Shown: positions 1-12,170 of the stretch, piece after piece
How positions within the stretch are numbered: position 1 is the first letter of the stretch
Layout of the letters: every line of letters starts with the position of its first letter
NCBI RefSeq assembly: GCF_036248255.1
Contig: NZ_CP109179.1
Span: 372,001 to 436,000 of the forward strand
DNA length: 64,000 nt
Direction of reading: 5' to 3'
Origin: Streptomyces sp. NBC_01717
GTDB lineage: Bacteria > Actinomycetota > Actinomycetes > Streptomycetales > Streptomycetaceae
Program-made: the position numbers and the translations under genes
The notes under the pieces: generated by a model
Seen by the model: the letters and a program-made list of their open reading frames with translations, nothing else
What the model was told of the DNA's origin: nothing
The model's database searches: none

Positions 1-3000
1 GTGGAAGACCTCCTCCTCGAAGGAGACCAGAACCCGCCGCCGGCCGGCCAGCCCATCCGGGTAGGTGTTCACCCACTGAATGCGCTCCCCGTGGAAGTCG
101 ATGCCATCCAGGACCCTGGCGGAGCGCAGAGGCCTCTCACGGCCCGGCATCCGCAGCTCGCGCATGCTGGCCCGGCCCAGCGGGTCCCCCTGGTCGTGCA
201 GGGACACCCAGCCGCCGAGCCGCTCCAGCTCCTCGATGCCGAAGACCAGCGTGGTGGGACCGTACCGGGTCTGCATCGGGGCGTCCCCGGACTCCACCCG
301 GAAGAACGCGAAGTCCCCGTTGCCAAACGGCTCCGCGTCTGTCTTACTCCAGCCCGAGGCGAGGAAGGCATCGCCCTGCCGTTCCAGAGCCGACAGGGAA
401 ACCAGCACACCGCTGTTGGCGATGGCATGGAAAGCAGGGGTGGCGTGCTTGAGCCTCAGCGGAAGATTCCGCAGCCGCTCATACAGGTCCTGCCACTGCT
501 TGTCGCCCAGCAGGTCAGCCACATCCGACCGCAGTGCCGCGACGTTGCCGCGCGACAACTCCCGCACGAACTCCGCCCTATCCGCACGCGACATCTTCTC
601 AAGATCCAGCACGACGGAGCCCCACTGCTTCCCTTCCGGGACGCTGGCATACGCCTTGCGCCCGCGGTAGGCCCGCACAAGTTCGGCCAGCGCCCCCAAC
701 GTGCTCGGAGCCACAGGCCGCAAACCATCCCGGACCAGCTCGCGGGCATTACCGGCCGCCACCGCGCGCTGCACCGCGTCCGCGAGATTCCGGGCCGCCG
801 CCACCGTCGGCACAAAACTGTCCCTCAAGTGGTACTGGCCGCCGAAACGGGCAGCGTCCACCATGAAACCGTTCAACGCCTGCGCCACCACATCGGCGAA
901 ACGCCGCACCTCGCCCGCATGCTCGAGTACGCGGCGGACAGCGGCCCCTGAATCGCCAACTTTTCGATGGAGCAACCGATTCCACCGGTTGCGGAACCGG
1001 TCAATCTCGGTGAGAGCGTTGTAGAAGTCCCCGCCGCTCAGCAGCTGTTCCAGGCCGTCCAGTGACGCCTTCAGCTCCTGGAAGCGAGCTTGGACCTCCT
1101 CACCGGTCCACAGAACCTGGCTACCGTCCCCACCGCCGGCGGCGCGGGCCGCACGGTCCAGACGGGAAGCAAAGTCCCGAACCCTGCGAGCCCACCTGGA
1201 CCCATCCAGCCCCGCGAACCGGTCCACCAACTCGTGCAGCTCCCGCTGCGACAGAATGCCGGTGTCAATCAGCACCTTCGTCGTATCCCGCGTGTCGGGA
1301 TCCAGCGCCCGCCATTCCCGCCAGGGCAAGACGCCCCGCGCGCGAGCATCACTCAACGAGCCCAGCGACGTGACCTCCTCGCCGTCGAACACGAAATAGG
1401 GCGGGTTGAGTTCCTCGCCCTGGTTTGTTGGCGAGTTCCAACCGTTGGACGGGAATTGCATCGCGGTGTCGGGGGCGGTCCCGCCAACCGCGTTCCGGAG
1501 GCCCCCGGACCCGTCACCAGTCCCGGACGAGCCCTGAGGATGGAAGGTGCGCCAGGCGGTGGCGTTGCCGTCGGCGTCGTATTTCAGGTTGACACGCGCA
1601 TCCTGGCCCCACTCGGTGAACGCCACCTCGCCGACAGGCGCGTTGACCGTCCACCCGGAAACGTCCGCAACGATCTGCGCATCGGCCTGGGTGCGGTCCG
1701 GGGTCGTGGACTCCGCGCCCGCGGTGCAGGACAGCAAAGTGATCTGCTTGAAGCCGGACAGCTCCTTCTTACGCGCGCGCAGTTCCCGGCCGACCTCCTC
1801 CGCACTCCACACCCGGCTGCGCCCGTCCGGCCCCACGACATGGAACCCCTGCTCGTTATGGTGAAGCGCCAGGAAGAACGACTCCCCGAACCCTCGCGGA
1901 AGGTCCCGCCACTCACCGACCTTCCCCTTGACCGCGTCCTTCCGCCACTGCACATAACTCCTCTGCCCGCCAAGCTTGCCGTACACGTCCTTACGCGCCG
2001 CGCCTTCCCTGGCGTCGAAGGACATCACCCCGATACGCCGACCGCTGGAATCAGTAATCTCCCCCGCCACCACCTCAGGAGCCTGCCACCGCGACCCAGC
2101 CCGCCCACCCATGGACGGCATACGGTCACCAGCGGAAGCGAAGACGCCGGAGAAAGACCGACCCGCCGACGCAGCCGCGGCCCGGAACTGCCCAGAACGC
2201 CCACCGGGTACGCCGTCGCGCCCCGCACTACGTTCGCGGACCTCATCACCGGTCCACTGGATACGGCCACCGGTCCAGTCACCGGCCGCACGCGCCGCAT
2301 GGTCCACCTCGGACGCGAACCGGGCAACCCGCTCAGCCCAGTCCGCGCCGGTGCGGGCGAAGTGATCGACCACTGCGGCCAAGTCCAGCTGAGAGTACGC
2401 CTCTCCATCCACCCGGAACGGCGTCTTAGACTGCAGCTCTACCGTCAGGTTGCGCCATTCCCGCCAGTCCATGGCCTCGACGGGCATGCCGTCGGCTGAG
2501 GAATACTCCTGGATCACGCCCTGGTGACTGTAGAGGTAAAGCGTCGGCATAACGGGATCCGAGCTCGTCAGCTCGTCATCCATCACGTCCGATTGCCCTG
2601 GCGTCGAGTTCCAGCCTTCCTTGGGGAATTGTGCTTCCGCCAGAGGCGTCTGGTCGGGTGTGTCCTGGGTCGCAGCATCGGTCGGGGGCCGCGGCGTGGG
2701 AGAGGGGAGCGCGGTCGCCTCGTCGACGGTCACGTCCAGGTAAGCCGAACCCGCTGGGCCCTCGACGACGCGCATTTCGACCACGGTGAATTTCGTGCCC
2801 GGCGGGAAGAGGACCAGCTTCGTGTCCGGCCGGTCGGAGAAGGGGGTGACATCGCGGCCTGTGGAGTTGCGCACACGCAAGACGGTCAGATGCTTCGGCC
2901 CGTTGATGTGCGGTTTGGGCAGGAGTTCGAGCGCCTCCCCTGGGTCCGTCGTGGCTTTGTGGACCGCATCGAAACTTACGTCGCTCCCAGGCCAGAGAGT

Positions 3001-6000
3001 GCTCTCGTCGACCGTCCTTTCCATCCATCGAGGCAGGAAGATGTCCTTGCCTATGCCCGGCAGTGCTGCCAACGCCTCTTTCACCGTGTACGCGTGGACG
3101 GGCAAGAAGCGCAGGGTGGTTTCGGCGATCTGGTCCAGACTCCGTGTGACGGCACGGATACGATGTCCGGGCCAGTCGGCTGTGTTTCGGGTGACGACCT
3201 GGTCCAGCTCCTCCGCCGTCTTTCTGAATTGCGGGCTCTGGACGAGAAGCCGTGGCAGCAGCTTGGCGTCGCCGCTGTATGGGCCCAGGGTGCGCGCTTT
3301 CACCCGCGCAGCCGCAAGGTTCTTCCACACGTCGAGCCAGGTGGCGAGCAGTTTGCGGGTGGCGACGTTGAAACGAGAGGTGAACTTCTTGAAAGCGTCT
3401 TCGGGCAGTTCGGTCATGGCGTACAGCTGCAGGGCAGCTATGTGCGCCGGCTGCAGGTGCACGGAGCCCTGCTGCCCGTGATCGGCCTTCCACCGCTCGA
3501 CGGCGATACCCATGCTTCTGGCCTGACTCGTCAGCGCGCCCGGCCACTGGATCTCAGGCGACGCGAACACCTGCTGGAGGTCATCGGGCCCCACCGACCA
3601 GGCCTCCCGTCTGACAGCCTGACTCATCAGCCTGTAGAAACCCAAGTGAGGCAAAGTCAACGCCTCACGGAGCCATTCAGGTACGAACTCGGGCAGCTCG
3701 GCGTCGACCACACCCTCGAACTTCTGGTACATGCCCAGCGCGTCGCCTGAGAGGATCTCGGCACGCTTATTCGTGGGGTGCACCGCCTGTATGGCTTGGA
3801 GCACCTCGATCAGCGAGGCCGTGCCGGTTTCCAGCGAGTGGCCCGTCACCGCCAGATGGAAGAGGTTCGGGTTGCCGGTCACGCTCGACTGGTCGTACGC
3901 GGCCAGCAGCCACTTCTCGCTGTCGGCCGGACCGGACGACAGCGGGAATCCCCGCAGGGTCAGGCTCCGCCGCTCGTCGGCGGAGTAGGGCAAGTCGGCC
4001 GGCGGGCGTGCAGCCAGGCCCGCCGGCCTCAGCTCGGGCTTGCTCTCCCACAGGTCGGCGAGGGTGTTCGGCCGTTCCTCGGTATTGGCGTAGGCGGCAC
4101 GCCGGAACGCGTCCATCAAGTCGGCCAGGGCCGCCTCACCGCTCTCGCCGAGCAGGTGGTCGAAGGCCTGCGCCACCTCAGCGGCGTTGCGCCGCTCGGC
4201 GTCCAGGAACACCCGGGATGCCGCCTCCGCGCCGTAATGGCTCGCCAACAGCACATGCAGCGCGGAGACCGCCCCCCGGGCCTCTTCGATCACTGCGGGG
4301 CTGGCAGCGAGCGCCCGGCCGACCACGCCTTCATACAGCAGACTCTGCCAGTTCCAGGCAGGATCGTCGTACGCCGCGTCGAAGGGCGACAGCCTCTCTC
4401 CCGAGCCGAACCCCGAAGGGTCAGCGATTATCCGCTGGAATTCCTCAAGCATCTCCTTGGTGCGTGCGGTGACCTGGGCCTGCTTGTCCGCCCGCTCCTT
4501 GAGCAGTCGCTCGGCAAGCTCCCGGCGACCGCCCGCAGCGTCAGACCGGAATACGACGAGCCTGTCGAACACCTTGCGGTCGGCGCTCCGGTAATCATCG
4601 AGAATTTCCTCTAGAAAGGTCCGGAACTTCTTGGCTTTCTCCCGCAGTACGTCGTCCTTGTTCGCCCTCGACGACGCGTGGAGTTCCGCGGCTTCCGTCT
4701 GGAATTCGGCCCAGTAATTCTCCGATTCGAGCGCCAGTTGGTCCGCTTTGGGGGTGGCCTTGGTCGCCGCCATGGCCAGTGGGTCGATGGTGCCGTCGGG
4801 CAGATAGCGGCCGTCGCCGTCCGGGTTGTGCACGACGATGGGCCGGGGCCATCCGGTCGGCTGCTTGGTGAGCCCGAGGTCGATCGGCAGCCCTGAGGCG
4901 AACTTCGCCTCGGGCCGGTACAGGCGTGTGACCAGCTTGCCGAGCCCTTCCTCATCGAGGCGGAACGCGTGCTGGGGGAAGTCCCCGCCGATCCGCGCCA
5001 CCTCGCGCAGCACGGACAAGGCGATACCCTCACGCACGTCCGCACCGTGGAAGACCTCCTCCTCGAAGGAGACCAGAACCCGCCGCCGGCCGGCCGGCGC
5101 ATCCGGGTAGGTGTTCACCCACTGAATGCGCTGCCCGTGGAAGTCGATGCCATCCAGGACCCTGGAGGAGCGCAGAGGCCTCTCGCGGCCCGGCATCCGC
5201 AGCTCGCGCATGCTGGCCCGGCCCAGCGGGTCTCCCTGGTCGTGCAGGGACACCCAGCCGCCGAGCCGTTCCAGCTCCTCGATGCCGAAGACCAGCGTGG
5301 TGGGACCGTACCGGGTCTGCATCGGGGCGTCCCCGGACTCCACCCGGAAGAACGCGAAGTCCCCGTTGCCCAATAGCTGTGCGTCTGCCTCGCTCCAGCC
5401 CGAGGCGAGGAAGGCCTCTCCCCGCCGTTCCAGAGCCGACAGGGAAACCAGCACACCGCTGTTGGCAATGGCATGGAAAGCAGGGGTGGCGTGCTTGAGC
5501 CTCAGCGGAAGATTCCGCAGCCGCTCATACAGGTCCTGCCACTGCTTGTCGCCCAGTAGGACACCCACGTCCGACCGCAGCGCCGTGACGTTGCCGCGCG
5601 ACAACTCCCGCACGAACTTCGCCCTATCCGCACGCGTCATCTTCTCGAGATCCGGCACGACGAGATGCCACAGGACCCCATCCGGGAGGCTGGCATATGC
5701 CTTGCGCCCGCGGTAGGCCCGCACAAGTTCGGCGAGCACCTCCAACGTGCGCGGAGCCACAGGCCGCAAACCATCCCGGACCAGCTCGCGGGCATTACCG
5801 GCGGCCGCGGCGCGCTGCACCGCGTCCGCCAGGTTCCGGGCCGCCGCCACCGTCGGCACAAAACTGTCCCTCAAGTGGTACTGACCGCCGAAACGGGCAG
5901 CGTCCACCATGAAACCGTTCAACGCCTGCGCCACCGCATCAGCGGAACGCCGCACCTCGCCCGCACGCTCGCGCGCCACCGCCTCGTCGAAGTCCCCGCC

Positions 6001-9000
6001 GCTCAGCAGTCGTTCCAGGACCTCTAGCGACGCCTTCAGCTCCTGGAAGCGAGCTTGGACCTCCTCACCACTCCACCGAACCTGACTGCCGTCCCCACCG
6101 CCGGCGGCACGAGCCACACGGTCCAGACGGGAAGCGAAGTCCCCAACCTCGCGAGCCCACCTGGACTCGTCCAGCCCCGCGAGCCGGTCCACCAACGCGT
6201 GCAGCTCCCGCTGCGACAGAATGCCGGTGTCAATCAGCACCTTCGTCCTACGCCGCGTGAAGGGATCCAGGGCCCGCCACTCCCGCCAAGGCAGCACGCC
6301 CTGCGCGCGAGCATCACTCAACGAGCCCAGCGACGTGACCTCCTGGCCATCGACCAGAAGGTGGAGCGGGTTGAGTTCCTCGGCCTGGTTTGTTGGCGAG
6401 TTCCAGCCGTTGGGCGGGTATTTCGTCGTGGTGTCGGGGGCGGTCCTGCCCGCCGCGTTCCGGAGGCCCCCGGACCCGTCACCAGTCCCGGATGAGCCCT
6501 GAGGGTGGAAGGTGCGCCAGGCGGTGGCGTTGCCGTCGGCGTCGTATTTCAGGTTGACGCGCGCATCCTGGCCCCACTCGGTGAACGCCACCTCGCCGAC
6601 GGGTGCGTTGACCGTCCACCCGGAAACGTCCGCGACGATCTGCGCATCGGCCTGGGTGCGGTCCGTGGTCGTGGACTCCGCGCCCGCGGTGCAGGACAGC
6701 AAAGTGATCTGCTTGAAGCCGGACAGCTCCTTCTTACGCGCGCGCAGTTCCCGGCCGACCTCCTCCGCACTCCAGACCCGGCTGCGCCCGTCCGGCCCCA
6801 CGACATGGAACCCCTGCTCGTTATGGTGAAGCGCCAGGAAGAACGACTCCCCGAACCCTCGCGGAAGGTCCCGCCACTCACCGACCTTCCCCTTGACCGC
6901 GTCCTTCCGCCACTGCACATAACGCCTCTGCCCGCCAAGCTTGCCGTACACGTCCTTACGCGCCGCGCCTTCCTTGGCGTCGAAGGACATCACCCCGATA
7001 CGCCGGCCGCTGGAATCAGTGATCTCCCGCGCCACCACCTCAGGAGCCTGCCACCGCGACCCAGCCCGCCCACCCATGGACGGCATACGGTCACCAGCGG
7101 AAGCGAAGACGCCGGAGAAAGACCGACCCGCCGACGCAGCCGCGGCCCGGGACTGCCCAGAACGCCCACCGGGTACGCCGTCGCGCCCCGCACCGCGTTC
7201 GCGGACCTCATCACCGGTCCACTGGATACGGCGACCGGTCCAGTCACCGGCCGCACGCGCCGCATGGTCCACCTCGGACGCGAACCGGGCAACCCGCTCA
7301 GCCCAGTCCGCGCCGGTGCGGGCGAAGTGATCGACCACTGCGGCCAAGTCCAGCTGAGAGTAAGCCTCTCCATCCACCCGGAACGGCGTCTTAGACTGCA
7401 GCTCTACCGTCAGGTTGCGCCATTCCCGCCAGTCCATGGCCTCGACGGGCATGCCGTCGGCTGAGGAATACTCCTGGATCACGCCCTGGTGACTGTAGAG
7501 GTAAAGCGTCGGCATAACGGGATCCGAGCTCGTCAGCTCGTCATCCATCACGTCCGATTGCCCTGGCGTCGAGTTCCAGCCTTCCTTGGGGAATTGTGCT
7601 TCCGCCAGAGGCGTCTGGTCGGGTGTGTCCTGGGTCGCAGCATCGGTCGGGGGCCGCGGCGTGGGGGAAGGGAGCCGGGTCGCCTCGGAGGCGATCACCA
7701 GGCAAGCCGGACCAGCTGGGCCCTGGACGAAGCGCTTGTCGACCACGGTGAATTTCATGCCCGGCGGGAACAGGACCAGCTTCGTGTCCGGCCGGTCGGA
7801 GAAGGGCGCGACATCGCGGCCCGTGGAGGCGAGCACACGGAAAACGGCCCGAAACTGCGGCCGGTCGATGTTCAGTTTGAGCAGGGGCTGGAGCGCCTTC
7901 TCTAGGTCCGTCGTGGCTCTCTGGACCACCTCAAAATGTATCTCGCGCCCAGGCCAGAGAATGTCGTCGACGGTCCCTTCCATCCATGTCGGCAGGAAGA
8001 CTTCCTTGCCCACAGGCGGCAGTGCTGTCAACGCCTCTTTCACCATGTACGCGTGGACGGGCAGGAAGCGCAGGGTGGTTTCGGCGATCTGATCGAGACG
8101 CCGCGTGATGGCACGGAGGAGATGTCCGGGCCAGTCGGCCGTGTTTTGGGTGACGACCTGGTCCAGCTCCTCCGCCGTCTTTCTGAATTGCGGGCTCTGG
8201 ACGAGAAGCCGCGGCAGCAGCTCGGCGTCGCCACTGTACGAGCCCCGTGCACGCGCTTTCACCCGCGCAGCCGCAAGGTCCTTCCACACGTCGAGCCAGG
8301 TGGCGAGCAGTTTGCGGGTGGCGACGTTGAAACGAGAGGTGAACTTCTTGAAAGCGTCTTCGGGCTGTTCGGTCATGGCGTACAGCTGCAGGGCAGCTAT
8401 GTGCGCCGGCTGCAAGTGGACGGAGCCCTGCTGCCCGTGATCGGCCTTCCACCGCTCGACGGCGATACCCACGCTTCTGGCCTGACTCGTCAGCGCGCCC
8501 GGCCACTGGATATCAGGCGACGCGAACACCTGCTGGAGGTCATCGGGCCCCACCGACCAGGCCTCCCGGCTGACAGCCTGACTCATCAGCCTGTAGAAGC
8601 CCAAGTGAGGCAGAGTCAACGCCTCACGGAGCCATTCAGGTACGAACTCGGGCAGCCCGGCGGCGACCGTCTCGTCGGCCCACTGGTACATGCCAAGCGC
8701 GTCGCCTGAGAGGATCTCGGCACGCTTATTCGTGGAATACACCGCCTGCATGGCTTGGAGCACCTCGACCATCGAGGCCGTACCGGTTTCCAGCGAGTGG
8801 CTCATCACCGCCCGAGCGAAGGGGCCCAAGATGCTGGCCCCGCTGACCTGGTGGTACGCGGCCAGCAGCCACTGCTCGCGGGCGGCCGGACCGGCCGACA
8901 GCGGGAATCCCCGCAGGGTCAAGCTCTGCCGTTGGTCGGCGGAGTAGGGCAAGTCGGCCGGCGGGCGTGCAGCCAGGCCCGCCGGCCTCAGCTCGGGCTT

Positions 9001-12000
9001 GCTCTCCCACAGGTCGGCGAGGGTGTTCGGCTGTTCCTCGGTATTGGCGTAGGCGGCACGCCGGAACGCGTCCATCAGGTCGGCCAGGGTCGCCTCGCCG
9101 CTCTCGTCGAGCAGTTGGTCGAAGGCCTGCGCCACCTCAGCGGCGTTGCGCGGCTCGGCGTCCAGGAACACCCGGGATGCCGCCTCCGCACCGTAATGGC
9201 TCGCCAACAGCGCATGCAGCGCGGAGACCGCCCGCCGGGCCCCTTCGATCACCGCCGGGCTGGCAGCAAGCGCCCGGCCGACCACGCCTTCATACAGCAG
9301 ACTCTGCCAGTTCCAGGCAGGATCGTCGTACACCGCGTCGAAGGGCGACAGCCTCTCTCCCGAGCCGAACCCCGAACGGTCAGCAATTACCCGCTCAACT
9401 CCCTCAAGCATCTCCTTGGCGCGCGCGGTGACCTGGGCCCGCTTGTCCGCCCGCTCCTTGAGTAGCCGCTCGGCAACCTCCCGGCGACCACCCTCAGCGT
9501 CAGACCGGAATACGACGAGCCTGTCGAACACCTTGCGGTCGGCGCTCCGGTAATCATCAAGAATTTCCTCTAGCCTGGTCCGGAACCTCTCGGCTTTATA
9601 CTGCAATACATATACATAGGTATTGTCCTCTCTTGACAATGCGTGGAGTTCCGCGGCTTCCATCTGGAAGCCGGTCCAAAGCGGCTCCAGTCCGAGCGCC
9701 AGTTCGTCCGCTTTACGGGTGGCCGTGCTCACCGCCATGGCCAGTGGGTCGATGGTGCCGTCGGGCAGATAGCGGCCGTCGCCGTCCGGGTTGTGCACCA
9801 CGATGGGCCGCGGCCATCCGGTCGGCTGCTTGGTGAGCCCGAGGTCGATCGGCAACCCGGAGGCGAACTTCGCCTCCGGCCGGTACAAACGCGAGACCAG
9901 CTTGCCAAGACCCTCCTCGTCGAGACCGAACGCATGCCGGGGAAAGTCCCCGCCGATCCGCGCCACCTCGCGCAGCACGGACAAGGCGATGCCCTCACGC
10001 ACGTCCGCACCGTGGAAGACCTCCTCCTCGAACGAGACCAGAACCCGCCGCCGGCCGGCCGGCGCATCCGGGTAGGTGTTCACCCACTGAATGCGCTCCC
10101 CCTGGAAGTCGATGCCATCCAGGACCCTGGAGGAGCGAAGAGACAGGTCACGGTCCGGCATTCGCAGCTCGCGCATGCTGGCCCGGCCCAGCGGGTCTCC
10201 CTGGTCGTGCAGGGACACCCAGCCGCCGAGCCGTTCCAGCTCCTCGATGCCGAAGACCAGCGTGGTGGGACCGTACCGGGTCTGCATCGGGGCGTCCCCG
10301 GACTCCACCCGGAAGAACGCGAAGTCCCCGTTGCCCAATAGCGCTGTGTCATCTTCGCTCCAGCCCGAGGCGAGGAAGGTATCGCCCTGCCGTTCCAGAG
10401 CCGACAGGGAGACCAGCACACCGCTGTTGGCGATGGCGTGAAAGGCGGGCGTGGCGTGCTTGAGCCTCAGCGGAAGATTCCGCAGCCGCTCATACAGGTC
10501 CCGCCACTGCCTGTCGCCCAGCAGGTCAGCCACATCCGACCGCAGCGCCGCGACGTTGCCGCGCGACAACTCCCGCACGAACTCCGCCCTATCCGCACGC
10601 GACATCTTCGCGAGATCCGGCACGACGTGGCCCCACTGCTCCCCTTCCGGGAGGCTGGCATATGCCTTGCGCCCGCGGTAGGCCCGCACAAGTTCGGCGA
10701 ACGCCCCCAACGTGCGCGGAGCCACAGGCCGCAAACCATCCCGGACCAGCTCGCGGGCATTACCGGCCGCCGCCGCGCGCTGCACCGCGTCCGCCAGATT
10801 CCGGGCCGCCGCCACCGTCGGCACATAACTGTTCCTCAGGTAGTACTGGCCGCCGAAACGGGCAGCGTCCACCATGAAACCGTTCAACGCCTGCGCCACC
10901 GCATCAGCGGAACGCCGCACCTCGCCCGCACGCTCGCGCGCCACCGCCTCGTCGAACTCCACGCCGCTCCACAGCCCCTCCAGGCCGCCCAACGACGCCT
11001 TCAGCTCCTGGAAGCGAGCTTGGACCTCCTCACCACTCCACCGAACCTGACTGCCGTCCCCACCGCCGGCGGCACGAGCCACACGATCCAGACGGGAAGC
11101 GAAGTCCCCAACCTCGCGAGCCCACCTGGCCCCATCCAGCCCCGCCAGCTGATCCACCAACTCGTGCAGCTCCCGCTGCGACAGAACCCCGGTGTCAATC
11201 AGCACCTTCGACGTATCCCGCGTGTCGGGATCCAGCGCCCGCCATTCCCGCCAGGGCAGGACGCCCTGCGCGGGAGCATCGCTCAGCGAGCCCAGCGACG
11301 TGACCTCCTGGCCATCGACCAGAAGGTGGAGCGGGTTGAGTTCCTCGGCCTGGTTTGTTGGCGAGTTCCAGCCGTGGAGCGGGAATTGCGTCGTGGTGTC
11401 GGGGGCGGTCCTGCCCGCCGCGTTCCGGAGGCCCCCGGACCCGTCCCCAGTCCCGGACGAGCCCTGAGGATGGAAGGTGCGCCAGGCGGTGGCGTTGCCG
11501 TCGGCGTCGTATTTCAGGTTGACGCGTGGGGCTTCGCCTTCGGGCTGGCTGAAGTTCACCTCGCCGACGGGTGCGTTGACCGTCCACCCAGAAACGTCCG
11601 CAACGATCTGCGCATCGGCCTGCGCCCGGTCCGGGGTCGGGGACTCCGCGCCCGCGGTGCAGGACAGCAAAGTGATCTGCTTGAAGCCGGACAGCTCCTT
11701 CTTACGCGCGCGCAGTTCCCGGCCGACCTCCTCCGCACTCCACACCCGGCTGCGCCCGTCCGGCCCCACGACATGGAACCCCTGCTCGTTATGGTGAAGC
11801 GCCAGGAAGAACGACTCCCCGAACCCTCGCGGAAGGTCCCGCCACTCACCGACCTTCCCCTTGACCGCGTCCTTCCGCCACTGCACATAACGCCTCTGCC
11901 CACCAAGCTTGCCGTACACGTCCCTACGCGCCGCGCCTTCCCTGGCGTCGAAGGACATCACCCCGATACGCCGCCCGCTGGAATCAGCGATCTCCCCCGC

Positions 12001-12170
12001 CACCACCTCAGGAGCCTGCCACCGCGACCCAGCCCGCCCACCACCGGACGGCATACGGTCACCAGCGGAAGCGAAGACGCCGGAGAAAGACCGACCCGCC
12101 GACGCAGCCGCGGCCCGGGACTGCCCAAAACGTCCACCGGGTACGCCGTCGCGCCCCGCACCGCGCTGCC
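1..12170 (-). repeat. Three tandem ~5-kb coding modules of the giant gene
   Basis: The DNA starting GTGGAAGACCTCC at position 1 recurs at 5047 and 10012, offsets of 5,046 and 4,965 bp, both multiples of three. Module boundaries in protein order lie near 12,170, 7,200 and 2,235. Identity is uneven: the His/Cys domain (for example 11,640-12,150 against 6,670-7,180 and 1,700-2,220) is almost identical at DNA level. Other blocks (2,680-3,010 against 7,650-7,990, or 9,590-9,650 against 4,620-4,680) are clearly diverged. This mosaic suggests homogenisation by recombination, or selection on some blocks. Assembly collapse or expansion is a risk in such repeats. Confidence 0.93.
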
